64,000 nucleotides of DNA from NCBI RefSeq assembly GCF_022394535.1, contig NZ_CP089414.1, forward strand, positions 4,774,001 to 4,838,000. The letters are read 5' to 3'. Shown piece by piece: positions 27,870 to 35,784 of the stretch. Both the position numbers and the translations under genes were made by a program. The notes under the pieces were generated by a model, which had not been told where the DNA came from, did not search any database, and saw only the letters and a list, made by a program, of their open reading frames with translations. How positions within the stretch are numbered: position 1 is the stretch's first letter; each line of letters opens with the position of its first letter. The DNA is from Dyella terrae (GTDB taxonomy: Bacteria > Pseudomonadota > Gammaproteobacteria > Xanthomonadales > Rhodanobacteraceae).

Positions 27870-27901
27870 AAAGGGCCCGGTCAGTGATGACCGGGCCCTT
27901 T
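27870..27901. terminator. Bidirectional intrinsic terminator
   Basis: A 14-base perfect stem (27870-27883 with 27888-27901, loop GTGA) has a GC core GGGCCCGG and A/T ends. It lies between the convergent S53 protease and asparaginase-like genes and can serve both. Confidence 0.9.
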
Positions 27902-27924
27902 GTCTTTGTCGGAAGAGAACGGGA

Positions 27925-28416
27925 TCAGCCGTTGCTTTCCTCAAAGCGGTTGGCATCGCGGTTCTTGCGCACCTTGGACGGATCCCACACGCGGCCGTTC
28001 ATGGTGATGTAGACGCCATCCGGCAGCGTCTGCACGGCGGCAACGGCGCAGCCAATGTTGAACACGGCGTCCGAGCCCTGGAAGCGCGCGGGGTTCAGCG
28101 CGCCGGTGAGCACGATCACCTTGCCCTTGATGTTGGCCAGTTCGCGCGCGGTCTCCACCATGGTGTCGGTGCCGTGGGTTACCAGCACATGGCGATGCGG
28201 CTGCGCCTCGATGGTGGAGCGCACCAGGGTGCGATCCTCATCGTTCATGTGCAGGCTGTCCTTGCGCAGGATCGGGATCACGTCGAACTGGAAGGCCACG
28301 CCGAGCTGGCTGAGGATGTCGCCGATCTGGGGCGAGCCGATCTTGTAGTCCGACTTGTCGTCGAAGTAGATCTTGTCGATGGTGCCGCCGGTGGTGACGA
28401 TGGTCAGATGCTGCAT
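27925..28416 (-). CDS. Single-domain asparaginase-like protein
   Basis: 163 aa, about half a classical asparaginase, so only the N-terminal catalytic domain is present. Both catalytic threonine motifs are there: T12 in TTGGTIDK and T83/D84 in VTHGTDTMVETA. FQGSDAVFNIGCAVAAVQ follows as in the family. The start at 28416 is the first residue of the core; upstream in-frame sequence is not conserved-looking. Similar short proteins occur in other proteobacteria, so it is probably not a truncation. Substrate (asparagine or another amide) is unproven. Confidence 0.88.
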   Translation of the reverse strand: MQHLTIVTTGGTIDKIYFDDKSDYKIGSPQIGDILSQLGVAFQFDVIPILRKDSLHMNDEDRTLVRSTIEAQPHRHVLVTHGTDTMVETARELANIKGKVIVLTGALNPARFQGSDAVFNIGCAVAAVQTLPDGVYITMNGRVWDPSKVRKNRDANRFEESNG

Positions 28417-28495
28417 GGTCGGGAGTCGCCAGGGTGGGGAGGCGGACATTTTAGCCGTTACGGGCCCCGGGGGCATCCCGAGGAGCCGCCTACAA

Positions 28496-28580
28496 CGTCA
28501 TTCCCGCGAAAGCGGGAATCCAGCGACGTTCGTAACGCAAGAGCCAAAGGCACTGGATTCCCGCTTTCGCGGGAATGACG
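28496..28580. repeat. Paired REP-like inverted repeat
   Basis: Two perfect 28-base inverted arms, 28496-28523 and 28553-28580, enclose 29 bases. Each arm holds its own small hairpin (CCCGC-GAAA-GCGGG), so the unit can fold as one long stem or two short ones. The GTCATTCC core links it to the repeat at 13607. It occupies the gap between the asparaginase-like and acyl-CoA dehydrogenase genes. It resembles the dispersed palindromic units common in this order. Confidence 0.9.
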
Positions 28581-28605
28581 GTGAGGAGAGGCCCCTATCG
28601 AGGAT

Positions 28606-30252
28606 TCAATGCGGCCCCAGCAGCAGCGCCGTATCGGTGGCATCGGCGGCCGACAGGCGCGATAGGCCGTGCGACACGAAGCGTCGCAGCGCCGCACCAG
28701 TGCGGGCATGGCCGTGCGGCGCCGACCAGGTGTCGTGCCGCGCCAGAAGGGCTGCGGCCGTGGTGCGGGCGAGGGTGAGAGCCAGCCCTCGGGCACCGGC
28801 CTCCATGGTATCGCGCTGACCGGCGTGGGCCTGCAGAAAGGCGACAGCATCGTGCAGCGCACGATGGATGGCCTGACGTGCCTGCGCATCGATACTGTCG
28901 GCCAGCCAGCCCTCGATGGCGATGCACAGGGCGCCGATGTTGTCGCCGGCCAGTGCGCGCAGGCTGTCGAGCGAGAGCACATTGGTCGTGCCTTCCCAGA
29001 TCGCATAGACCTGCGCATCGCGCAGCAACTGGGGCAGGCCGGTGTCCTCGATGTAGCCGGCGCCACCGAAACATTCCAGCGCCTCTGAGCACAGCTTCAC
29101 GGCCATCTTGCCGGTCCACAGCTTCGCCAGCGGCGTCAGCAGGCGAAGCAAGGCGGCTTCGTGCGGTTGTGCGGCGCCGTGCTCCACGCGCCCGAGCAGG
29201 TGCGCCACTTCGAAGGTGAGGGCGAAGGCACCTTCGAACTCCGCCTGCATGTCGGCCAGCGTCTGCGCGTGCAGCGGCTGGTCGATCAGGCGCTTGCCAA
29301 AGGCCTGGCGGCGGCTGGCGTAGTCGCGCGCCAGCGACAGCGCGCGCGCCATGCTGGCGGTGGCGCCGACGGCGTTCCACGTGCGCGTGACGTTGAGCAT
29401 CGGCGCGACTTGGCGCACGCCGTTCGACAGCTCGCCGAGCGGCCACGCCGGCAAGCCGTCCAGATGGATTTCCGCCGTGGGCAGTTCGTGCGTGCCGAGC
29501 TTGTCCTTCAGCCGGTCGATGATCAGCTCAGGCTTGCGGTGCTCGCCATCCATCGTCTCTACGTAGAACAGCGCCAGCGCGCTGGGGCCGGGCCCAGCGC
29601 CCTCCGGGCGCGCAAGCCCGAGCGCCATTTCGCCGACCACGGCCGAGCTGAACCACTTGCGGCCGTAGAGGCGCCACTGGCCGGAGGCGTCCAGTCGCGC
29701 AACGGTTTCCGTGTTGCCGACATCCGAGCCGCCAGCGTTCTCTGTCATCCATTGGCCGCTCAGCCAGAACGTGGACGCATCGCGACTCAGCAGGTGTGGC
29801 AGCGCGCGTTCGATCAGCGCTTTATTGCCTGATGCTTTGAGCGCCGTCGCGGCGCCGTCCGTCATGGCGAGCGGACAGCTGTAGAACTCGCTGGCCACGT
29901 GATAGAGATAAACGCGTGCGAATTCTTCCAGTCGCGCGTGCTCGTGCACCTCATGGCCGGCCGCGAGCACGGCGTGTTGCGTGGTGATGTGCGGGCCTTC
30001 CAGCCATGCGTCGGTGAGTTCGATGCGATCGACGCGGTTGCCCCATGCATCCCATTGCGTGAGCACAGGCTTACGGCGCGCGCTTCGGCTCGCGCGCAGC
30101 CATTCCATGACGGCGTAGTCGCCCAAGGCCCGCAGATCAGGCTCGATGGTGGCGAGTCGCGCCGGCGGCAGCGCGCGGCGAAGCATGGCGCGCAGCAGGG
30201 GATCTTCACGATACGGATGAGCGAGCTGCGGCGGATCTTGCAGAAATCCCAT
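28606..30252 (-). CDS. Acyl-CoA dehydrogenase family protein (AidB-like)
   Basis: FAD-dependent dehydrogenase, 548 aa, longer than classical acyl-CoA dehydrogenases (about 380) and close to the AidB/isovaleryl-like long type. Segments in order: SGQWMTENAGGSDVGNTET (FAD/substrate loop), NVTRTWNAVGATASMARAL, DYASRRQAFGKRLIDQPLHA, ECFGGAGYIEDTGLPQLLRD and IWEGTTNVLSLD, the last binding FAD ADP. ATG 30252 is favoured over an ATG 15 codons upstream. It lies downstream of an aldo/keto reductase gene on the same strand, separated by about 100 bases with a hairpin. Its substrate is unknown. Confidence 0.92.
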   Translation of the reverse strand: MGFLQDPPQLAHPYREDPLLRAMLRRALPPARLATIEPDLRALGDYAVMEWLRASRSARRKPVLTQWDAWGNRVDRIELTDAWLEGPHITTQHAVLAAGHEVHEHARLEEFARVYLYHVASEFYSCPLAMTDGAATALKASGNKALIERALPHLLSRDASTFWLSGQWMTENAGGSDVGNTETVARLDASGQWRLYGRKWFSSAVVGEMALGLARPEGAGPGPSALALFYVETMDGEHRKPELIIDRLKDKLGTHELPTAEIHLDGLPAWPLGELSNGVRQVAPMLNVTRTWNAVGATASMARALSLARDYASRRQAFGKRLIDQPLHAQTLADMQAEFEGAFALTFEVAHLLGRVEHGAAQPHEAALLRLLTPLAKLWTGKMAVKLCSEALECFGGAGYIEDTGLPQLLRDAQVYAIWEGTTNVLSLDSLRALAGDNIGALCIAIEGWLADSIDAQARQAIHRALHDAVAFLQAHAGQRDTMEAGARGLALTLARTTAAALLARHDTWSAPHGHARTGAALRRFVSHGLSRLSAADATDTALLLGPH

Positions 30253-30310
30253 GATCGGCTCTCGACGGATCGGTGTCGTCGAGTATAGGCCGTGCATGTG
30301 GCACGCGTGT

Positions 30311-30344
30311 CATGGCCGCATCGACGGTAATCGATGCGGCCATG
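30311..30344. repeat. 14-bp hairpin between aldo/keto reductase and acyl-CoA dehydrogenase genes
   Basis: CATGGCCGCATCGA (30311-30324) pairs perfectly with 30331-30344 around CGGTAA. No T run follows on the minus strand, so it is not a standard intrinsic terminator. It may limit readthrough or stabilise RNA between the two minus-strand genes. Confidence 0.6.
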
Positions 30345-30350
30345 GGGCCA

Positions 30351-31355
30351 TCAATGGGCGTGCGTGCGCTCGCTGTCCAGGTGCGCCATCTGTGCGGCCG
30401 CGTAGCGCGCGCCAGCGGCGGCGTTCTTCGGCACGGCAGCTTCGATGGTGGCGAGGTCATCGGCCGTCAGCGTTACGTCGAGCGAACCCAGCGCTTCATG
30501 CAGGCGGTCGCGGCGGCGTGCGCCAACTAGCGGCACGATGTCCTTGCCCTGGGCCGCGACCCAGGCGATGGCGAGCTGGGCGACGGACACGTTCTTCTCT
30601 GCGGCGATCTGGCGTAGTGCTTCGACCAGCGTGAGGTTGTGATCGATGTTGTCGCCCTGGAAGCGCGGGCTGTGCGTGCGGAAATCACCGGCGCCCGTTT
30701 TGCTCTTGTCCCAGTGGCCGCTGATCAGCCCGCGCGACAGCACGCCGTATGCGGTGATGCCTATGCCCAGTTCGCGGCAGGTCTGCAGGATGCTGTCCTC
30801 GATGCCGCGCGAGATCAGCGAGTACTCGATCTGCAGGTCGGCGATGGGATGCACGGCTGCCGCGCGTCGGATGGTTTCCGAACCCACTTCGGACAAGCCG
30901 ATGTGCCGCACGTAACCGGCTTTCACCAGATCGGCGATTGCGCCGATGGTGTCTTCGATCGGGACATTGGGGTCGAGGCGGGCAGGGCGATAGACGTCGA
31001 TGTATTCCACGCCGAGGCGTTGCAGCGTGTACGAGAGGAAGTTCTTCACTGCGGCGGGACGGGCGTCGTAGCCCACCCAGTCGCCGGCCGGGCCGCGCAG
31101 CGCGCCGAACTTCACACTGATGAGCGTCTTGTCGCGCGGCACCTGTTTCAGCGCCTCGCCGATGAGCATCTCGTTGTGGCCCATGCCGTAGAAGTCACCG
31201 GTGTCGAGCAGGTCGATGCCAGCATCGAGCGCGGCATGGATGGTGGCGATGCTTTCGGCGCGATCCGACGGGCCATACATGCCTGACATGCCCATGCAGC
31301 CGAGGCCGAGAGCGGAAACGCGGGGGCCGGTGGCGCCAAGCTGACGGTATTGCAT
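30351..31355 (-). CDS. Aldo/keto reductase family protein lacking the catalytic histidine
   Basis: NADPH-dependent oxidoreductase fold, 334 aa. Three of the four catalytic residues are visible: D51 and Y56 in LLDTGDFYGMGHNEML, and K82 in ISVKFG. The position of the usual histidine (IDLYYQHRxDP in relatives) reads IDVYRPARLDP, with alanine at 125. The family is otherwise intact (YSLISRGIEDSI, GITAYGVLSRGLI, IVPLVGARRRDRL). GGAGA precedes the start at 31355. It is divergent from a LysR-type gene, its likely regulator. The missing histidine may alter activity or substrate. Confidence 0.92.
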   Translation of the reverse strand: MQYRQLGATGPRVSALGLGCMGMSGMYGPSDRAESIATIHAALDAGIDLLDTGDFYGMGHNEMLIGEALKQVPRDKTLISVKFGALRGPAGDWVGYDARPAAVKNFLSYTLQRLGVEYIDVYRPARLDPNVPIEDTIGAIADLVKAGYVRHIGLSEVGSETIRRAAAVHPIADLQIEYSLISRGIEDSILQTCRELGIGITAYGVLSRGLISGHWDKSKTGAGDFRTHSPRFQGDNIDHNLTLVEALRQIAAEKNVSVAQLAIAWVAAQGKDIVPLVGARRRDRLHEALGSLDVTLTADDLATIEAAVPKNAAAGARYAAAQMAHLDSERTHAH

Positions 31356-31464
31356 GGTGCGATTCTCCGAAGATGGTAGGGATCGGTATGGCGCGCAGTA
31401 TGGCGCCAGGACCGGTGTACGATAATCCGGCCCTATCATTACAGCCTGTGCCGGAATCAGCACA

Positions 31465-32394
31465 ATGGAAGAGTCTGGCCTCTCCGATATCGAAGCGTTC
31501 CTGGCGGTGGCGCGTGCCCGTGGTTTTCGCGGCGCTGCGTTGCAGGGGAGTGTTTCGGCTTCCGCACTGAGTGCGGCCTTGCGGCGGCTCGAAGCGCGCC
31601 TGGGTGTACGCCTGCTCAACCGCACCACGCGCAGCGTCACGCCGACGGAGGCCGGCCAGCGGCTGCTCGATCGGCTTGCACCGCTGGTCGGTGAGATAGG
31701 CAGTGCGTTGGACAGCATCAATGCTTACCGCGACAGCCCGACAGGCACGTTGCGCCTCAACGTGCCTTCCATCATGGCGCGCGACATCCTTCCTTCCATC
31801 GCGGCGCGTTTTCTCTTGGCGCATCCGGGCATCACGCTGGATGTGGTCACCGATGATGCCTTTGTCGACATGCTCGCGGCGGGCTGCGATGCCGGCATCC
31901 GTTACGAAGAGCGCGTGGAGCGGGACATGATCGCCATGCCCATCGGGCCGCGCGTGCAGCGTTTTGTGGCAGCCGCATCGCCCGCGTACCTCGAGCGCCG
32001 CGGACGTCCCGAGCGGCCGCAGGATCTGGTGAATCACGCGTGCATCCGGCATCGCTTCCCCAGTGGCGGTGTTGCGGTGTGGGAGTTCGAACGCAGGGGC
32101 AAAACGGTGCGCATCCGACCGGATGGTCCGCTGCTGGCCTCCACCGTCGAGATGGAATTGGAGGCCGCCGTGGCGGGCCTCGGCATCATCCATACCTTCG
32201 AGGAATTCCTGCAGCCGGCACTGGCGACCGGTGCGCTGGTGCCGGTGCTGGAAGACTGGTGCCAAAGCTTCAGTGGACCGCTGCTCTACTACCCAAGCCG
32301 AACCCGTATGCCGGCGCCGCTGCGCGCCTTCGTCGATTTCATTAAGGACGAAGGCGCGCAGCGAGGGGACGGTGAAGTGCGCCGGACAAAGTGA
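31465..32394 (+). CDS. LysR-family transcriptional regulator
   Basis: 309 aa. The N-terminal winged helix-turn-helix occupies about residues 6-65 (LSDIEAFLAVARARGFRGAA, SALSAALRRLEARLGVRLLN, TPTEAGQRLL). The effector-binding domain follows (TGTLRLNVPSIMARDILPSI, GLGIIHTFEEFLQPALATGA). The 109-base divergent spacer before the aldo/keto reductase gene is the expected place for its operator, though no single site stands out. Effector unknown. Confidence 0.93.
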   Translation: MEESGLSDIEAFLAVARARGFRGAALQGSVSASALSAALRRLEARLGVRLLNRTTRSVTPTEAGQRLLDRLAPLVGEIGSALDSINAYRDSPTGTLRLNVPSIMARDILPSIAARFLLAHPGITLDVVTDDAFVDMLAAGCDAGIRYEERVERDMIAMPIGPRVQRFVAAASPAYLERRGRPERPQDLVNHACIRHRFPSGGVAVWEFERRGKTVRIRPDGPLLASTVEMELEAAVAGLGIIHTFEEFLQPALATGALVPVLEDWCQSFSGPLLYYPSRTRMPAPLRAFVDFIKDEGAQRGDGEVRRTK

Positions 32395-33156
32395 TCAGGG
32401 TTTGTGGAACTTGTAGATGAAGCGATCGGTGTGTCCCTTGAGGGATGCGTCGAAAATCGGCTTGGTATGGTCGTCGGCAGGATTGAGCAGTGCGTCGCTT
32501 TCGCCGTCGAACTGAAAGCCTGCGGCGGTGAGTTCGCTCTTTACCGCCGCGGGGTCGATGCGATGCAGGTCATCCGTTTTCGAAATGCCCGTGCCTGCTG
32601 CCGCAGCATGGTCGAGCACGATCAGCGTACCGCCGGGCTTGAGTGCATCGAACAACTGCTTGTCGAGCGTCGCCATGTCCGGCTTGCCCATAAAGGGATC
32701 GTGCAAGTCGTGGTAGTTCTGCGAGGTCCAGATGACGTCCACCGGTTCAGGCAGTTTCAGTGCACTGTCCGGCTCGACGAGCACGGTGACGTTGGGATAC
32801 GCCTCTGTTCCCGCAAAACTGCGCACGCTTTCCAATCCTTTTGGCGCCTTCCTGTCCATCTCCGAGGGCTGTAACGCATAGACCTTGCCCTTGGGGCCGA
32901 CCATGCGACTGAACAGGCGTGTGTAATAGCCCTTGCCCGGCATCAGATCGACCACGACGTCGCCAGGTTTGATGCCGGTGAAGCCAAGCACGGCAGCGGG
33001 ATGGCGCTGGTCATCGAGTGCGCGATCGTCGGCGGGACGGTTCTTGTCGGCAATGGCGAGCCCGACGAAGCTGGGTAGTGGGTGCGTGGGCGGGGCGGCC
33101 GTCGCGGCGGTGACGGCAAGCAGGCTGGAGAGCGCAAGCAGGCAAACGCGTTTCAT
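32395..33156 (-). CDS. Exported class I methyltransferase-like protein
   Basis: 253 aa with a signal peptide (MKRVCLLALSSLLAVTAATA) directly before a SAM-type Rossmann domain. Motif I-like sequence is VVVDLMPGKGYYTRLFSRMV near residue 70, and PEPVDVIWTSQNYHDLHD and ALKPGGTLIVLDHAAAAG follow. A periplasmic location is odd for a SAM-dependent enzyme, but exported proteins of this type occur in related genera. The next gene upstream (33165-34160) is on the same strand 8 bases away, suggesting cotranscription. Activity is unproven. Confidence 0.85.
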   Translation of the reverse strand: MKRVCLLALSSLLAVTAATAAPPTHPLPSFVGLAIADKNRPADDRALDDQRHPAAVLGFTGIKPGDVVVDLMPGKGYYTRLFSRMVGPKGKVYALQPSEMDRKAPKGLESVRSFAGTEAYPNVTVLVEPDSALKLPEPVDVIWTSQNYHDLHDPFMGKPDMATLDKQLFDALKPGGTLIVLDHAAAAGTGISKTDDLHRIDPAAVKSELTAAGFQFDGESDALLNPADDHTKPIFDASLKGHTDRFIYKFHKP

Positions 33157-33164
33157 AGCATTCC

Positions 33165-34160
33165 TCAGTGCACGTAGTTGAGGGCAATGGCTGGTGTGAT
33201 GGACGAAGACGTGCGATTGCCCGAGGGAATGACGCGCACGCCCAGCAGCAGGCCGATGTTTGGCGTCCAACTGTATTCCACGGCGGGCGCGAAGCCGATG
33301 TAACGATTCGACTTGGCGCCTGGAGTCACATCCGGCGGGAACGGATCGCTGTTCGCATATTCTTGCCCGTTCACTCGCGTGCTGTTGTTGTGGTTGTAGA
33401 GCAGGTCCAGCGCCAGTACCCAGCGGCGCGTGAGGCTGTATTCCAGTGATGCGTCAGCGGAAACGTTGTCACCCGGGCGAGCGTTGCCGCGAAAGTTTGC
33501 GTCGGTTCCGTAGACGCTTACGCCTTGCACGTCTGTGTTCGATGAAAACGACGCCGACACGTTGAAGCGGATACGCAGGATGCGACCGTTCGGCATCCAC
33601 AGGTAAGTCTGCGTGTTGAGGCCGATGGTCGTTGTGTAGACGCCGCTACCCAGGCCATTGGCGGGTCGATTGCCAAGGCGATCGTATGCGCCGGTCGGGA
33701 AGGTTTCCTGGATCTGGATGGCGACGGTTGGCAGCCAGCTGCCTTCGTGAAATTGCCGCAGGCGATATTGCGCCTGCACGGTGATGTCGCCCACTTGCAC
33801 GCCGCTGCTGTTCGAGGCGTTGCTGACACGGTTGTAGCCGAACACCGGAATCACACCCATGGTGAAGCGATCGGCGACGCCGTAGTTGAGGTAGGTGCGT
33901 GAGCCGAAGCTGTCGGAACCACGGCTGGCGACGTCGTAGAGGTAGGGCTCGGCGAGCAAGTGGCCCGGCGGCAGCGTCTCGGCCGAGTTGGCCATCATGG
34001 GGCCGGTCCACCAGGCGTTGTCGCGGGTCTGCGGCAGTTCGGCCGAGGATTCGTCCTGGGCGTACGCTCGTTGGCAAGCACCCGGCAGGCACAGCAGCAG
34101 TGCCAGCCACAGCACGAAAAGGCGTGGTTCGATCAGCGGTGTGGGTAGGTGTCGCTTCAT
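33165..34160 (-). CDS. Outer-membrane beta-barrel protein (phenol-degradation MetA-like transporter family)
   Basis: 331 aa. A signal peptide (IEPRLFVLWLALLLCLPGAC then AYA) is followed by alternating aromatic/polar strands typical of a barrel. Examples are SRTYLNYGVADRFTMGVIPV, VQAQYRLRQFHEGSWLPTVA and YTTTIGLNTQTYLWMPNG. The protein ends ITPAIALNYVH, a C-terminal strand with a terminal aromatic-histidine pair. The family is often annotated transporter, but ligand specificity is unknown. It is divergent from a MocR-type regulator gene and leads the exported methyltransferase-like gene. Confidence 0.75.
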   Translation of the reverse strand: MKRHLPTPLIEPRLFVLWLALLLCLPGACQRAYAQDESSAELPQTRDNAWWTGPMMANSAETLPPGHLLAEPYLYDVASRGSDSFGSRTYLNYGVADRFTMGVIPVFGYNRVSNASNSSGVQVGDITVQAQYRLRQFHEGSWLPTVAIQIQETFPTGAYDRLGNRPANGLGSGVYTTTIGLNTQTYLWMPNGRILRIRFNVSASFSSNTDVQGVSVYGTDANFRGNARPGDNVSADASLEYSLTRRWVLALDLLYNHNNSTRVNGQEYANSDPFPPDVTPGAKSNRYIGFAPAVEYSWTPNIGLLLGVRVIPSGNRTSSSITPAIALNYVH

Positions 34161-34260
34161 GGTTGCGGGCTCGATCGGACGAGCGCAAGCTAAGCCCGCA
34201 AGTGGTTGGCGGAAATAGCCACTTTGAAGCAATTTCATATATCCACTTCGGAGCCGCGCC

Positions 34261-35736
34261 ATGCAGCGCATTCCCGCCGGATTTCTGCCGCCCGTTGCCA
34301 TGGATGTGGGCAGCGACATGCCCATGTACCAACAGCTGTCGGAGTGGTTTCGCCGATCCATCAGCAGTGGCCAATTGCGTCCGGGGCAGCGCGTGCCGTC
34401 CACGCGTAGCCTCGCGCATGAACTGGGCATCTCCCGCATTCCGGTTCTGGGCGCGTACGAGCAATTGCAGTCCGAAGGGTTCCTGGAAACCTTCACCGGT
34501 GCGGGCACGTGCGTGGCGCGGGCGATCCCTGCCGACATGACGATGGAGCGGGCTAAGCGAGCGAGCTTTCTGTCGGCGTCGCCGCCGGGCGGTTCCCGTC
34601 GCACATCCCGGCGAGCGGTGCTGATGCGGTCGCCCGAGGCGACATGGTTGGCCAACATGGGGGCGTTTCGCGTGGGTCTTCCGGCGCTGGATGCCTTCCC
34701 CTTTGCGCTGTGGTCCAAGTTGGTCAGTCGCCACGCGCGGCATCTGTCGATGGAGGCGATGGGCTATGGCGATCCCATGGGACATCTGCCGCTGCGCGAA
34801 GCCATTGCCGAATATCTGGGCGCCGCGCGCGCCGTGCGCTGCGATGCCTCGCAGGTCTTGATCACCACGGGTGCGCAGCAAGCGCTGCAGATCTGCGCGC
34901 ACGTGCTGCTCGATCCGGGCGAGCGTGTGTGGATGGAAGACCCAGGGTATCCAGGTGCACATCAGGCCTTGCGCACGGCTGGCGCGGAACTCGTGCCGGT
35001 GCCGGTGGACGCGGAGGGCATCGACGTGGCACATGGCGCACGTGTCGGTGCGGATGCGCGCGCGGTGTACATCTCGCCGTCGCATCAGTTTCCGCTAGGT
35101 ATGGCGATGAGCGCGTCGCGGCGCATGCAACTGTTGCGCTGGGCGGCCAGCAACGATGCGTGGATTATCGAGGACGACTACGACAGCGAGTACCGCTTCG
35201 GCAGCCGCCCGTTGTCGTCGTTACAGGGCACCGATACGCATGCACGGGTGATTTACATCGGCACCTTCAGCAAGGTGATGTTTCCCGCGCTGCGGCTCGG
35301 CTACATCGTGGTGCCGCCTGACCTGGTGCCCGACTTCCATGCCGGGCGCGACGCGATCGATACGTTCTCGTCGATGCTGTATCAGTCGGCCATGACGGAG
35401 TTCATCCGCGAGGGCCATTTCGCGCGCCATATCCGCAGCATGCGCACTTTGTACATGGAACGTCGCGTGGCGGTGCATGACGCCATTCGCCGATACCTTG
35501 GCGACCGGTTGGAAGTGATCGGCACCGAAGCAGGCATGCAACTGGCGGGGTTACTGCCGCCGGGCGTGGACGACGTGGCGGTGTCGCGCAGGGCGGCCAG
35601 CATGGGTGTGTCAGTGCGACCGCTGACACCGTGTTACATCGTGCCGCCGGAACGTGGCGGGTTGATCCTTGGTTATGGCGGCGCGAGCTTGGCGGACATC
35701 GATGATGGCGTGCGCAAGCTCAGCCTGTGTCTGTGA
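34261..35736 (+). CDS. MocR/PdxR-type GntR regulator with aminotransferase domain
   Basis: 491 aa. The GntR winged helix lies at about 20-85 (PMYQQLSEWFRRSISSGQLR, VPSTRSLAHELGISRIPVLG). It is joined to a PLP-binding fold-type-I domain (GDPMGHLPLREAIAEYLGAA, TTGAQQALQICAHVLLDPGE, WIIEDDYDSEYRFG). The PLP lysine lies in IGTFSKVMFPALRLGYIVVP. GGAG precedes ATG 34261; ATG 34300 is the alternative. Relatives control vitamin B6, GABA or amino-acid genes. The divergent outer-membrane protein gene is the probable target. Confidence 0.93.
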   Translation: MQRIPAGFLPPVAMDVGSDMPMYQQLSEWFRRSISSGQLRPGQRVPSTRSLAHELGISRIPVLGAYEQLQSEGFLETFTGAGTCVARAIPADMTMERAKRASFLSASPPGGSRRTSRRAVLMRSPEATWLANMGAFRVGLPALDAFPFALWSKLVSRHARHLSMEAMGYGDPMGHLPLREAIAEYLGAARAVRCDASQVLITTGAQQALQICAHVLLDPGERVWMEDPGYPGAHQALRTAGAELVPVPVDAEGIDVAHGARVGADARAVYISPSHQFPLGMAMSASRRMQLLRWAASNDAWIIEDDYDSEYRFGSRPLSSLQGTDTHARVIYIGTFSKVMFPALRLGYIVVPPDLVPDFHAGRDAIDTFSSMLYQSAMTEFIREGHFARHIRSMRTLYMERRVAVHDAIRRYLGDRLEVIGTEAGMQLAGLLPPGVDDVAVSRRAASMGVSVRPLTPCYIVPPERGGLILGYGGASLADIDDGVRKLSLCL

Positions 35737-35744
35737 GTGCGGGC

Positions 35745-35770
35745 GCTGGGCGTCGCAGGCGACGCCCAGC
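35745..35770. repeat. 10-bp hairpin between convergent genes
   Basis: GCTGGGCGTC (35745-35754) pairs with GACGCCCAGC (35761-35770) around GCAGGC. It sits in the 48-base gap between the MocR-type and S9 peptidase genes. No T run is present, so any terminator role would not be of the standard intrinsic kind. Confidence 0.5.
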
Positions 35771-35784
35771 ATCATCGTGCAGAC

